Positions 17,529-26,020 of a stretch of 64,000 bases of DNA are shown in pieces. A program made the position numbers and the translations under genes. The DNA lies in NCBI RefSeq assembly GCF_007065885.1, contig NZ_CP041409.1, positions 2,527,501 to 2,591,500 on the forward strand. The letters run 5' to 3'. Under the pieces are notes generated by a model that was not told the origin of the DNA, did no database searches, and saw only the letters and a program-made list of their open reading frames with translations. Position 1 is the first letter of the stretch. Each line of letters opens with the position of its first letter. The stretch is from Altererythrobacter sp. TH136 (lineage in GTDB: Bacteria > Pseudomonadota > Alphaproteobacteria > Sphingomonadales > Sphingomonadaceae).

Positions 17529-18379
17529 GCAGCGGTTCCGGTCGCCTGCGCTTCCATGGCGGACAGCGCTTCGAGCATCCCCGGCGTTTCGGGATCCCAG
17601 CTGCCCCGCTGCCCGATCGTGAGGCCGCCATCGACCAGCAGCGAGGTGCCCGTGACGAAGCTGGCCGCTTCGCTTGCGAGGAACGCGCATGCTTCCGCGA
17701 TGTCGCGCGGCTGCCCGCCGCGGCTGACCGGCTGCGCGTTGGCGCTCATCTGGGCGATCATCGACTTGGCGATGTGCTTGGTCTCGTCCGGCACTTCGAG
17801 CGCGGTGGTGAAGATGTTGGTGTTGATGAAGCCCGGCAGGATCGCGTTCACCCGGATGCCGAACTGGGCGAGGTCGGCGGCGGCGACCTTGCTCAGGTGG
17901 AGCACGCCCGCCTTGGCGACCGCATACGCGGTGGGCGAGAACCCCGAGCCGGTGGCCGCCACGCTGGCGGTGTTGACGATCGCGGCGCCGGGCCGGCCCT
18001 GCATGTGCGGCACGGCATAGCGGATGCCGAACGCGACCGAGCGCAGCAGCAGGTCCATCGTGCGGTCCCACTCGTCGGGCTCGATCTCGTGAATCTTGGC
18101 CCTCGCGCCGCCGGCGCCGGCGTTGTTGAACACCACGTCGATCCCGCCGGTTTCCTGCCCCGCGCGGTCCATGAGCGCTTTGATCGCCTCGGTCGAGCAG
18201 ACGTCGCAATGCTGGAAGCGAATGTCGCCCACGCCTTCGTCGCGCAGTGCCTGGACGCCGGCCTCGTCGATGTCGGCGGCATAGACGACCGCGCCTTCAC
18301 GGGCGAACAGTCGCGCCGTCTCGGCGCCGATACCCGATGCCGCGCCGGTGATGACGACGGTCTTGCCTGAGAATCGCAT
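17525..18379 (-). CDS. SDR family NAD(P)-dependent oxidoreductase
   Basis: A 284-residue classical short-chain dehydrogenase. Cofactor motif TGAASGIG at the N-terminus, NNAG motif in VVFNNAGAGG, catalytic YxxxK in AYAVAKAG, and the C-terminal GTSLLVDGG. It is the first gene of a minus-strand unit with the MFS carrier (four-base overlap). A purine-rich ribosome site (GGGAGAGG) precedes ATG 18379. It is divergent from the acyl-CoA dehydrogenases, sharing a 170-base control region. Substrate unknown. Confidence 0.88.
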   Translation of the reverse strand: MRFSGKTVVITGAASGIGAETARLFAREGAVVYAADIDEAGVQALRDEGVGDIRFQHCDVCSTEAIKALMDRAGQETGGIDVVFNNAGAGGARAKIHEIEPDEWDRTMDLLLRSVAFGIRYAVPHMQGRPGAAIVNTASVAATGSGFSPTAYAVAKAGVLHLSKVAAADLAQFGIRVNAILPGFINTNIFTTALEVPDETKHIAKSMIAQMSANAQPVSRGGQPRDIAEACAFLASEAASFVTGTSLLVDGGLTIGQRGSWDPETPGMLEALSAMEAQATGTAA

Positions 18380-18549
18380 GGCCTCTCCCGAGCCTTTTGT
18401 TGTGGCGGTAGGGTAAGCGGATGGGCTGTCTCGTCAACGGTGCTGTGGCTGCCGTTACGGCATCCTCAAACCATCGGTATGGAGCAAATCGACCCTTGCC
18501 CCGGCACGACAATCGGCCTTACGTATGCGTCAACGAGAGGAGACGACCA

Positions 18550-19734
18550 ATGTCCGACCTGGACGCTTTCCGCAGCGAAACCCGCGCCTGGCTCGAGGCG
18601 AATTGTCCGCCCGAAATGCGCCAGCCCGTCCGCGATGACGAGGACGTGTACTGGGGCGGCCGCAACGCGACCTTCAAAAGCGACGCGCAGCGCGCCTGGT
18701 TCGAGGCGTGCCGCGACAAGGGCTACACCGTGCCGTCGTGGCCGAAGGAATACGGCGGCGCCGGTTTGTCGCCGGCCGAGGCCAAGGTCCTGCGCGAGGA
18801 AATGGCCGCCATCGGCGCGCGTCCCCCGCTCTCCAGCTTCGGCATCTGGATGCTCGGCCCCGCGCTGCTGCACTTCGGTACCGAAGAGCAGAAGAAGTAC
18901 TTCCTCAACCAGATCGCGCGCGGCGAGATCCGCTGGTGCCAGGGGTATTCGGAGCCGGGATCAGGCTCGGATCTCGTAAGCTTGCAGACCTTCGGCGAGG
19001 ACAAGGGCGATCACTGGGTCGTCAACGGCCAGAAGATCTGGACGAGCTACGCCGACAAGGCCGACTGGATTTTCTGCCTCGTCCGCACCGACAAGGCGAA
19101 CAAGTACCAGGGCATCACCTTCATGCTCTACGACATGGCCACCCCCGGCGTGTCGACCAAGCCGATCCTGCTGATCAGCGGCAACAGCCCGTTCTGCGAG
19201 ACTTTCTTCGACGACGTGAAGGTGCCCAAGTCCTATGGCGAGGGCATCCCGGCCTACGTCGGAGAGATCAATCGCGGGTGGGACGTGGCCAAGTACCTGC
19301 TGGGGCACGAGCGCGAGATGATCTCGGGCGCCGACAGTTCGGAACGCGGAGCCGGCATCGGCGCGGCGCTGTCGCGCAATGCGGGCGGCGAGCTTGACCC
19401 GGTGCTCCGCGCCGAACTGGCCATGTTCGACGTCGACGCGCTGGCGTTCAGCGCGATGGGCGAGAAGTTCCTCGACGAGATCAAGGTCGGCAAGACGCAC
19501 CCGGCATACCCCAACATGATGAAGTACGCCGGCACCGAGCTGAACAAGCGACGCCACGAGTTGCTGATGGCCGCCGGCGGCTCGACCGCGCTCGAATGGG
19601 ATAGCGAGGAAACCCGCGGCGGCGCCGCCCCGCGCGCTTGGCTCCGCACCAAGGCGAATTCGATCGAAGGCGGCACCAGCGAAGTCATGCTGGGCGTCGT
19701 CGCCAAGCGCATCCTCGAGCTGCCCGGCGCGTGA
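18550..19734 (+). CDS. Acyl-CoA dehydrogenase family protein
   Basis: A 394-residue FAD enzyme that alpha,beta-dehydrogenates acyl-CoA thioesters. Typical motifs are WCQGYSEPGSGSDL (FAD/substrate region) and the C-terminal IEGGTSEVMLGVVAKRIL. ATG 18550 is preceded by a gagaggag ribosome site at the expected distance, so the open frame upstream of it is ignored. Together with the next gene it looks like one half of a two-gene ACAD pair, as seen in steroid and branched-acid catabolism where two different ACADs form a heterotetramer; that is inference. Confidence 0.9.
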   Translation: MSDLDAFRSETRAWLEANCPPEMRQPVRDDEDVYWGGRNATFKSDAQRAWFEACRDKGYTVPSWPKEYGGAGLSPAEAKVLREEMAAIGARPPLSSFGIWMLGPALLHFGTEEQKKYFLNQIARGEIRWCQGYSEPGSGSDLVSLQTFGEDKGDHWVVNGQKIWTSYADKADWIFCLVRTDKANKYQGITFMLYDMATPGVSTKPILLISGNSPFCETFFDDVKVPKSYGEGIPAYVGEINRGWDVAKYLLGHEREMISGADSSERGAGIGAALSRNAGGELDPVLRAELAMFDVDALAFSAMGEKFLDEIKVGKTHPAYPNMMKYAGTELNKRRHELLMAAGGSTALEWDSEETRGGAAPRAWLRTKANSIEGGTSEVMLGVVAKRILELPGA

Positions 19735-19741
19735 ATTCGCC

Positions 19742-19813
19742 ATCCCGGCGCTCGCCGGGATCGCGTGCCGCCCGATGCCGACCTAGAACAACGAGATCCC
19801 AGCCGTCGCTGGG
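19742..19813. repeat. Two adjacent short palindromes in the ACAD intergenic gap
   Basis: ATCCCGGCG-CT-CGCCGGGAT (19742-19761) is a perfect 9-bp-arm palindrome; 36 bases on, CCCAGC-CGTC-GCTGGG (19798-19813) is a second one. Both have the form of small extragenic palindromic repeats, a unit likely dispersed in the genome. They could also stabilise the upstream mRNA. Confidence 0.5.
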
Positions 19814-19831
19814 ACGACGGGAAGAGAACAC

Positions 19832-20971
19832 ATGCCGCTCTACCACAATGAAGACCAAGCGATGCTCGCCGAGACCGCTCAGCAGTTCATGGGCGAGGAA
19901 GGCGCGATCGGAAAGCAGCTGCGCCATTGGCGCGATCGCGAATGCAAGGATGGCTTCGGGCACGATCTGTGGAAGCAGATGGCCGAGATGGGCTTCACCG
20001 GCGTGCTCGTGCCCGAAGCGGACGGCGGGCTGGGCATGGGGCATGTCGAGGCAGGCATCGTGCTGGAGGAGATCGGCCGCAACCTGACGCCGTCGCCGTT
20101 CCTCACCAGCTCGGTCATGGCCGCCACGGCGCTGTCCGCCGCGGGCGACGACGCGCGCGGGCGCTGGCTGCCCGGACTAGTTTCAGGCGACAGCGTGTTC
20201 GCCGTGGCGATCGATGAAGGCCCCAAGCACCGGCCAGAGCGGATCGCCACGAAAGCGGAAAGATCGGGCAACGGCTTCAAGCTGTCGGGCAAGAAGGACT
20301 TCGTGCTGTATGGCGCGAGCGCCGACATGATCGTCGTCGCCGCGCGCACATCCGGCTCCGACACCGACGAGCAGGGGATCACCCTGTTTGCGGTGCCCAA
20401 GGACGCCGCCGGCGTGGGGCACAACTCGGTGCGGCTGGTCGACAGCTCGATGGCCAGCCACCTGAGGCTCGATCAGGTCGAGCTCGACGGTGATGCCGTC
20501 ATCGGTGAAGTCGATGGCGGGCGCGAAGTGCTGGGTCGGATGCTCGACGCTGGGCGCGTCGGCGCGGCGGCCGAAGGCGTGGGCGTGGCCCGCGGGGCGA
20601 TGGACATGACCATCGACTACCTCAAGCAGCGCAAGCAGTTCGGCAAGCTGATAGGCGAATTCCAGGTGCTCCAGCACCGGGCCGCTCATTTGTATTCCGA
20701 AGTCGAAATCGCCCGCGCGGTGGTGATCAAGGCGCAGCAGCTGCTCGATGCGGGCAGCGAGAACGCCTCGCTGATGGCGTCGGTCGCCAAAGCCAAGGTG
20801 GGCAAGGCCGCCGGCCTCGCGGTCAAGGAAGGCGTGCAGATGCACGGCGGCATCGGCATGACCGACGAATACGACATCGGCCTCTACATGAAGCGCGACC
20901 GCGCGCTCGCGGAGTTCATGGGCGACGTCCACTATCACGCCGACCGCGTGGCGCGGATGAGCGGATACTAG
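19832..20971 (+). CDS. Acyl-CoA dehydrogenase family protein (second of pair)
   Basis: A 379-residue acyl-CoA dehydrogenase. Recognisable parts are VPEADGGLGMGHVEAGIVLE, the RKQFGKLIGEFQVLQHRAAH region and MHGGIGMTDEYDIGLYMKR at the flavin/C-terminal helix bundle. It is shorter and diverged from the upstream ACAD and begins with LYHNEDQAMLAETAQQFMGE, a pattern of the partner subunit in sphingomonad and actinobacterial ACAD pairs. It follows the first ACAD after 97 bases containing two small palindromes. Confidence 0.9.
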   Translation: MPLYHNEDQAMLAETAQQFMGEEGAIGKQLRHWRDRECKDGFGHDLWKQMAEMGFTGVLVPEADGGLGMGHVEAGIVLEEIGRNLTPSPFLTSSVMAATALSAAGDDARGRWLPGLVSGDSVFAVAIDEGPKHRPERIATKAERSGNGFKLSGKKDFVLYGASADMIVVAARTSGSDTDEQGITLFAVPKDAAGVGHNSVRLVDSSMASHLRLDQVELDGDAVIGEVDGGREVLGRMLDAGRVGAAAEGVGVARGAMDMTIDYLKQRKQFGKLIGEFQVLQHRAAHLYSEVEIARAVVIKAQQLLDAGSENASLMASVAKAKVGKAAGLAVKEGVQMHGGIGMTDEYDIGLYMKRDRALAEFMGDVHYHADRVARMSGY

Positions 20972-21013
20972 ATTGATCCTTCCCGCGGGCGGGTTGGGCG
21001 ACAGGAGAGAGAA

Positions 21014-21820
21014 ATGACCCTCGAAGACATGTTCAGCCTCAAGGGGCGCGTCGCGCTGGTCACCGGCGGCAGCCGCGGGATCGGCAAGATGATCGTCGAG
21101 GGCTTCCTCGCCGCCGGGATCGACAAGGTCTATATTTCGGCGCGCAAGATCCATGAGATCGAGGAGACCTGCGCCGAGCTGGGCGACAAGGTCATCGGCA
21201 TCCAGGGCGACATATCCACCATGAGCGGCATCGACGCGCTGGTGGAGGAGCTGTCTGGTCGTGAGACCCGGCTCGACATCCTGGTCAACAATGCCGGTTC
21301 GGCCTGGGGCGCGGATTACCTCGATTTCCCGGAAGCGGGCTGGGACAAGGTGATGGACCTCAACGTCAAGTCGCCGTTTTTCCTGACCCAGAAGCTACAC
21401 AAGCTGCTGACCGCGAATTCGAGCCAGGCCAGCCCGAGCAAGGTGATCAACATCGCCAGCGTCGATGGCCTGCGGATCAATCCGTGGGAGACCTATAGCT
21501 ACCAGGCGTCAAAAGCGGCGCTGATTCACTTGACCCGCCGCATGGCCGCGCGGCTGGTGCAGGATCACGTCTATGTCACCGCGATCGCACCAGGCGCGTT
21601 CCCTTCAAGCATGAACAAGGTCGCGCGCGATCACGAGGAGCAGTCGTCAAAGGGCATTCCGAACAAGCGGGTGGGTGACAAGTATGACATGGGGGGCAGC
21701 GCGGTCTATCTCGCCAGCCGCGCAGGCGATTACACGATCGGGGAAACGCTGACCGTCGACGGCGGCATCGTCAACGCGCACTTGCCAACGCACTTCGCCG
21801 ATCCGGCGGGCGGACTTTAA
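21014..21820 (+). CDS. SDR family oxidoreductase
   Basis: A 268-residue short-chain dehydrogenase with VTGGSRGIGKM (cofactor), LVNNAGSAWG, the active-site Tyr and Lys in SYQASKAAL, and a C-terminal TLTVDGGIV. Related to 3-oxoacyl-ACP reductase-like and gluconate 5-dehydrogenase-like SDRs. Position 42 bases after the second acyl-CoA dehydrogenase, with a good ribosome site (aggagagaga), suggests it oxidises the hydroxyacyl-CoA product in the same pathway. A strong hairpin follows at 21833. Confidence 0.88.
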   Translation: MTLEDMFSLKGRVALVTGGSRGIGKMIVEGFLAAGIDKVYISARKIHEIEETCAELGDKVIGIQGDISTMSGIDALVEELSGRETRLDILVNNAGSAWGADYLDFPEAGWDKVMDLNVKSPFFLTQKLHKLLTANSSQASPSKVINIASVDGLRINPWETYSYQASKAALIHLTRRMAARLVQDHVYVTAIAPGAFPSSMNKVARDHEEQSSKGIPNKRVGDKYDMGGSAVYLASRAGDYTIGETLTVDGGIVNAHLPTHFADPAGGL

Positions 21821-21832
21821 CGCTCGTTTGCT

Positions 21833-21878
21833 GCAGCGGCCGGTGAGTTAGGGTAATTCCCTGAGCACCGGCCGCTGC
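21833..21878. terminator. Strong hairpin between convergent genes
   Basis: Perfect 13-bp arms GCAGCGGCCGGTG (21833-21845) and CACCGGCCGCTGC (21866-21878) enclose a 20-base loop that itself can pair (AGGG/CCCT). It sits 13 bases after the SDR stop and 8 bases from the stop of the convergent small lipoprotein gene, so it can end transcription from both sides. Confidence 0.7.
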
Positions 21879-21885
21879 GAACCAG

Positions 21886-22020
21886 TTAGCAGTTACCCGG
21901 CTGACCGTCGACGCAGTCGCCAACCGACTCGACATCATTGGCGGCGCCGCGAACAGCGTTGCATGCCGACAGGATCAGCCCGCTGGACAAGGCGAGCGCG
22001 ATGAGGACCTTCTTTTTCAT
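21886..22020 (-). CDS. Entericidin-like small lipoprotein
   Basis: A 44-residue protein: MKKKVLIALALSSGLILSAC, then NAVRGAANDVESVGDCVDGQ and a short tail ending in cysteine. The lipobox LSAC is perfect, and the remainder NxVRGxGxDVxxxG resembles the entericidin A/B family (small membrane lipoproteins linked to a toxin-antidote pair and envelope stress in enterobacteria). Two extra cysteines after the lipidated one could form a disulfide. Only one member is present, so no antidote pair is visible. Confidence 0.75.
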   Translation of the reverse strand: MKKKVLIALALSSGLILSACNAVRGAANDVESVGDCVDGQPGNC

Positions 22021-22163
22021 GTCGTGATTTCCTGCTTCGCGCGGTGCGACAATACGTCCCCGCGACGTGATGGTGAAAATGCCCGGCGCTGCCTGGTGTT
22101 CCCCGAGGGCGATAAACCGGTCGCCGCGGTAGATCTTCCCGGTGGGACCAGGCCCTCCGCGTT

Positions 22164-22811
22164 TCAGCCCATCATCGCGCGAACGAAATCGATCAGCCCC
22201 GTCTGGCGCCGCCGCTTCCGGCGCTCGGCATGCAGGATCTCGCGCACCTTGGCGAAACAGGCGTCGACGTCGTCATTGATGACGACATAATCGTACGCGT
22301 CCCAGTGACTGATCTCGGCCCGGGCGCGATCCATCCGCGCGTCGATCACCGCCGCGCTGTCCTGCGCGCGGGTTTCGAGCCGGCGGCGCAGTTCATCGAT
22401 GCTGGGTGGCAGGATGAAAACGGCAACCACGTCCTGCTTGTCCTTCTGGATCAGCTGCTGGGTGCCCTGCCAGTCTATGTCGAACAGCCAGTCCTGCCCG
22501 TCCTTCAGCCCGCTGCGGATGTGCCCCTTGGGCGTGCCGTAGCGATGACCAAACACGTGCGCCCATTCGTAGAAATCGTCGTCCGCCACCATCCGATCAA
22601 ATTCCGAGTCGGTCGCGAAGTGGTAATCGACCCCGTCGCGCTCGCCGGGCCGCATTGGCCTTGTGGTGACCGAGACCGACAGCTTGATCTCGGGGTCTGC
22701 TGCCAGCAGCATGTGCGAGATGGTCGTCTTGCCCGCGCCCGATGGCGAGGACAGCACGAACATCAGTCCGCGGCGCTTGAGAGTGTTGGCAGGAGTTCGG
22801 TCGCCGGTCAT
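22164..22811 (-). CDS. gmk: Guanylate kinase
   Basis: Phosphorylates GMP to GDP with ATP; essential for GTP supply. The P-loop is SSPSGAGKTT, followed by SVTTRPMRPGERDGVDYHF (GMP binding) and the lid/base region. 215 residues, normal length. ATG 22811 is preferred to an upstream TTG. It lies alone on the minus strand next to two small conserved genes; no partner operon is evident. Confidence 0.95.
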   Translation of the reverse strand: MTGDRTPANTLKRRGLMFVLSSPSGAGKTTISHMLLAADPEIKLSVSVTTRPMRPGERDGVDYHFATDSEFDRMVADDDFYEWAHVFGHRYGTPKGHIRSGLKDGQDWLFDIDWQGTQQLIQKDKQDVVAVFILPPSIDELRRRLETRAQDSAAVIDARMDRARAEISHWDAYDYVVINDDVDACFAKVREILHAERRKRRRQTGLIDFVRAMMG

Positions 22812-22861
22812 CGCCCGCAAGTGCGCCAGGCCGGCCTAATAAATCAACCCGGAAGCCGCGC

Positions 22862-23302
22862 TCAATCCTCCGCCATCTTCCGCAGCGTCCGGTCGCCGGA
22901 ACGGCGCGCCTGGCGTTTGGTGCGGCTGCGGTCGTAGAGCGTTTTCACCGCCAGGCCCCCGCCGATCACCACCGCGCCCGGCAGCGAGCGCGTGGCCAGC
23001 CGCGCCAGCAGCGCGCTGACCAGCGTATTCGACAGCGACCGGTTCTCAACGATGGCCTTTGCCGTGCCCTGGCCGAAGCGGCCATGAAGCAGGCCTTTCT
23101 CCATGGTGTGACGCACCAGGCGGCCACCGGCGCGCAGGGCGATATCCTGGATGATCAGGTTGGTCGCCGGATTGGGGCTGGGGCCCGGAACAGAGGTGCT
23201 GCTGCCCGTGGCCTTGGCGACCAGTTGGGCGCCCGCGTCGGTAATCCCGCCGGCCGCTTCAGTCTTCTTGCTGGGTGGTGCCGTTTCGCGCGTTCGCGCC
23301 AT
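22862..23302 (-). CDS. Conserved hypothetical protein
   Basis: About 146 residues, basic and helical: MARTRETAPPSKKTEAAGG leader, a middle section IIQDIALRAGGRLVRHTMEKGLL, and SLPGAVVIGGGLAVKTLYDRS near the end, which could be a short membrane-interacting hydrophobic stretch. I recognise no family function; it looks like an alphaproteobacterial lineage protein. ATG 23302 was chosen over an earlier in-frame ATG because the extra residues look non-conserved. It lies 51 bases upstream of gmk, same strand. Confidence 0.6.
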   Translation of the reverse strand: MARTRETAPPSKKTEAAGGITDAGAQLVAKATGSSTSVPGPSPNPATNLIIQDIALRAGGRLVRHTMEKGLLHGRFGQGTAKAIVENRSLSNTLVSALLARLATRSLPGAVVIGGGLAVKTLYDRSRTKRQARRSGDRTLRKMAED

Positions 23303-23340
23303 TGCCGTATCCCCATGGGGCGGCAACGACGCCGCCGTGC

Positions 23341-23844
23341 TTATTTCTTGCGGCCGAAATCGACCGTCACGACGTTTGATCCATCGTCGCTTTCGGTAAC
23401 GGTGGGTCCGCCGCTGCGTTCCGACCCGTCATTCTCCGCCTCGTCGTGCGTTTCGGGCATCATGTCGGCGACGGTTGCCTGGAATTGCAGCCCGAAATCG
23501 ACCGCCGGATCGACGAACGCGGTGATCGCGCCGAACGGGATTTCCAGCTTGGCGGGTACCTGGTTGAACGTCAGGCCGACGCTGAACCCATCGTCGTCCA
23601 CCTTCAGGTCCCAGAACTTGTTCTGCAGCACCACCGTCATCTCGTCCGGGAAGCGCTCGCGCAAATGCGGCGGGATGGAGACGCCCGGGGCACCGGTCTT
23701 GAAGGTGATGTAGAAGTGGTGGTTGCCCGGCAGGCTGCCGCCCGTCGTTTGCACTTCACCGAGCACCCGTCCGACGACCGCGCGCAGCGCTTCCTGCACG
23801 ATCTCGTCGTAAGGGATCAGGCTGTCTGGCATATCGTCGGTCAT
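23341..23844 (-). CDS. sspB: ClpXP adaptor SspB (alphaproteobacterial type)
   Basis: Delivers ssrA-tagged and other substrates to ClpXP. Motifs: [20 protein letters not shown] at the N-terminus, [20 protein letters not shown] (SspB core strand), [12 protein letters not shown] and FSVGLTFN. The acidic linker ends in [11 protein letters not shown], the C-terminal ClpX-docking tail seen in alphaproteobacteria. Start ATG 23844. The long-range partner clpX is not in this window. Confidence 0.88.
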   Translation of the reverse strand: MTDDMPDSLIPYDEIVQEALRAVVGRVLGEVQTTGGSLPGNHHFYITFKTGAPGVSIPPHLRERFPDEMTVVLQNKFWDLKVDDDGFSVGLTFNQVPAKLEIPFGAITAFVDPAVDFGLQFQATVADMMPETHDEAENDGSERSGGPTVTESDDGSNVVTVDFGRKK

Positions 23845-23940
23845 CGCCCGCGTGGTGGCTTGGCCGCGCGGCTCGGTCAAGCCGGAAACCTAAACCGGCG
23901 AACGCTTGCACGGCGGCGCTTGCCGCGTATATCCGCCGCC

Positions 23941-24534
23941 ATGCGCACCGGCCGGATAGAACGCACCACCAGCGAAACCGCCATTCTGGTCGAGGTCAAT
24001 CTCGACGGCAACGGCACATACTCGGTATCGACCGGCATCGGCTTTCTCGATCACATGGTCGAACAGTTCAGCCGCCATTCCCTGATCGACGTCACGATGC
24101 GCGTGCAGGGCGATCTTCACGTCGACCAGCACCACACGACCGAGGACAGCGCGATCGCGCTGGGCCAGGCGCTGGGGCAGGCGCTTGGCGACAAGGCGGG
24201 GATCGGCCGTTACGGGCAGGCCTATTCGCCGATGGACGAAACGCTCGCGCGGGTGGCGCTGGACATTTCCGGGCGGCCATACCTCGTGTGGCGCGCGGGC
24301 TTCAGCCAGCCGCGGCTGGGCGAATGGGATACCGAGCTGATCGAGCACTGGTTTCATTCGGTCACGCAAGCCTGCGGGATCACGCTGCATGTCGAACTGA
24401 TGTACGGCAGCAACAACCACCACGTGTGCGAGGCGATTTACAAGGGCTTCGCGCGCGCCATGCGGCAGGCGGTCGAGCGCGACGAGCGCAAGGGCGGGGC
24501 CATTCCCAGCACGAAGGGTCAGCTTGGTGGCTGA
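23941..24534 (+). CDS. hisB: Imidazoleglycerol-phosphate dehydratase
   Basis: Sixth step of histidine synthesis. The 197-residue monofunctional enzyme has both manganese-binding His clusters: [20 protein letters not shown] and the second [32 protein letters not shown] is the N-terminal half-repeat. It opens the histidine block (hisB, hisH, SDR, GH130, hisA, hisF, hisE). Confidence 0.96.
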   Translation: MRTGRIERTTSETAILVEVNLDGNGTYSVSTGIGFLDHMVEQFSRHSLIDVTMRVQGDLHVDQHHTTEDSAIALGQALGQALGDKAGIGRYGQAYSPMDETLARVALDISGRPYLVWRAGFSQPRLGEWDTELIEHWFHSVTQACGITLHVELMYGSNNHHVCEAIYKGFARAMRQAVERDERKGGAIPSTKGQLGG

Positions 24535-24557
24535 GGCTTCCCTTACAGGCCCTTCGC

Positions 24558-25187
24558 ATGTCTGAAGCCATCGCGCTGATCGATTACGGCGCCGGCAATC
24601 TCCATTCGGTCCACAACGCGCTGAAGGCCGCCGGGGCCGAACATGTCCACGTCACCGCCGATCCCGACCTGGTGCGCGGTGCGCGGCGCATCGTGCTGCC
24701 CGGGGTAGGCTCGTTTCGCGCCTGCGCGGAAGGCCTCGCCGCGATCCCCGGCCTGGTCGAGGCGCTGGAAGAGCGGGTTCTCACCGACGGCGTCCCGTTC
24801 CTGGGCGTGTGCGTGGGAATGCAACTGCTCGCAACGCGCGGCCGGGAACACGGGGACACCGACGGCCTGGGCTGGATCGCAGGCGAAGTCCTGCCGATCG
24901 AACGCACCGATCCGGCGCTCAAGGTCCCGCATATGGGGTGGAACGAAGTCCGCCCGATGCCTCACCGCGACGGGGCCATGCTGGTGGAGCCGGGGGAGGC
25001 GTACTTTCTCCATTCGTACCACTTCGCGTGCGACGAAGGCCGCGATGTCGCCGCGATGACCGACCACGGCGGGGGACTGGTCGCCGCCGTGGCGCGGGAC
25101 AACATCCTGGGCGTGCAATTCCACCCGGAGAAAAGCCAGGCATACGGATTGCGGCTGCTCGAGCGGTTCCTCGGCTGGAGCCCCTGA
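24558..25187 (+). CDS. hisH: Imidazole glycerol phosphate synthase, glutaminase subunit
   Basis: Class I glutamine amidotransferase that passes ammonia to HisF. The nucleophile is in LGVCVGMQLL, the catalytic His and Glu in VQFHPEKSQ. The N-terminus IALIDYGAGNLHSV is the family hallmark. 209 residues. ATG 24558 follows hisB by 23 bases. Its partner hisF is 2.7 kb downstream, separated by an SDR/GH130 pair and hisA. Confidence 0.96.
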   Translation: MSEAIALIDYGAGNLHSVHNALKAAGAEHVHVTADPDLVRGARRIVLPGVGSFRACAEGLAAIPGLVEALEERVLTDGVPFLGVCVGMQLLATRGREHGDTDGLGWIAGEVLPIERTDPALKVPHMGWNEVRPMPHRDGAMLVEPGEAYFLHSYHFACDEGRDVAAMTDHGGGLVAAVARDNILGVQFHPEKSQAYGLRLLERFLGWSP

Positions 25188-25249
25188 CCGGCGGGAACGG
25201 CCGGCCGGTGCGATGCGTCTCCCTGCTAACTGCAAAAGGAGACCTGCCG

Positions 25250-26020
25250 ATGGCTGATGCCGATCCCAAGAACCTGTCCGACGCGCATACCGAGATGCCG
25301 TCCCTGAAAGGACGCAAGGCGATCATCACCGGGGGCACCACCGGCATCGGCCGCGCGATCGCGGTCCTGCTGGCGAGCGAAGGTGTCGAGATTTTCACCT
25401 GCGGGCGCGACGAGCAGCACCTCAAGGACGGGCTGGAGCGGATCAACGAGGTCGGCAAGGGTGACGGCATCGCGCTCGACCTTGCGAAGCGCGAGGACCT
25501 CGATCGCTTCTTCACCGAGGCGGAAAAGCGGCTGGGCAGCTATGACATCGCGATCATCAATGCCGCCGTCCCGGTCGATGGGCTGACCACCACCAGCGAG
25601 GAAGACGCGTGGTACGCGGTTGCCACGGACTATGCCGCTTACGTGATGAGCGCGCACAAATCGGTGTCGCACCTGAAGGATAAGGGCAACCTGGTCCTGA
25701 TCGGATCGATGAGCGCGCACAGCCTGGGCGGCTCCGGCTCGGTCTACGCGGGCATGAAGAAGGGCATCCAGGGTTTTGCCGAAGCGCTGCACAAGGAGCT
25801 GGGGAGCAAGGGGATCAAGGTGGGCCTGATCGAACCCGGGCTGACCGGCGCCGACTTCCAGTACCCCGACATCCCGGCCGACAAGCAGCGCGAGATGATC
25901 AACGAGGATAAGATGCTGCGGGCCGAGGACATCGCCGTGGCGGTGCACTTCATGCTGACGCAGCCGCGCCGCGCGGTGGTGATGCAGCTTGCCATGACCC
26001 AGCGCGTGTCCGACGAATGA
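25250..26020 (+). CDS. SDR family oxidoreductase inside the histidine block
   Basis: A 256-residue short-chain dehydrogenase: TGGTTGIGRAIAVLLA for the cofactor, IINAAVPVDG in place of the usual NNAG, and YAGMKKG as the YxxxK active site. The C-terminus lacks the common VDGG ending and reads MQLAMTQRVSDE, close to SDRs that act on sugars or small ketones. It overlaps the GH130 gene by four bases (ATGA), so the two probably work together. A clear ribosome site (aaaaggaga) precedes ATG 25250. No link to histidine synthesis is evident. Confidence 0.85.
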   Translation: MADADPKNLSDAHTEMPSLKGRKAIITGGTTGIGRAIAVLLASEGVEIFTCGRDEQHLKDGLERINEVGKGDGIALDLAKREDLDRFFTEAEKRLGSYDIAIINAAVPVDGLTTTSEEDAWYAVATDYAAYVMSAHKSVSHLKDKGNLVLIGSMSAHSLGGSGSVYAGMKKGIQGFAEALHKELGSKGIKVGLIEPGLTGADFQYPDIPADKQREMINEDKMLRAEDIAVAVHFMLTQPRRAVVMQLAMTQRVSDE

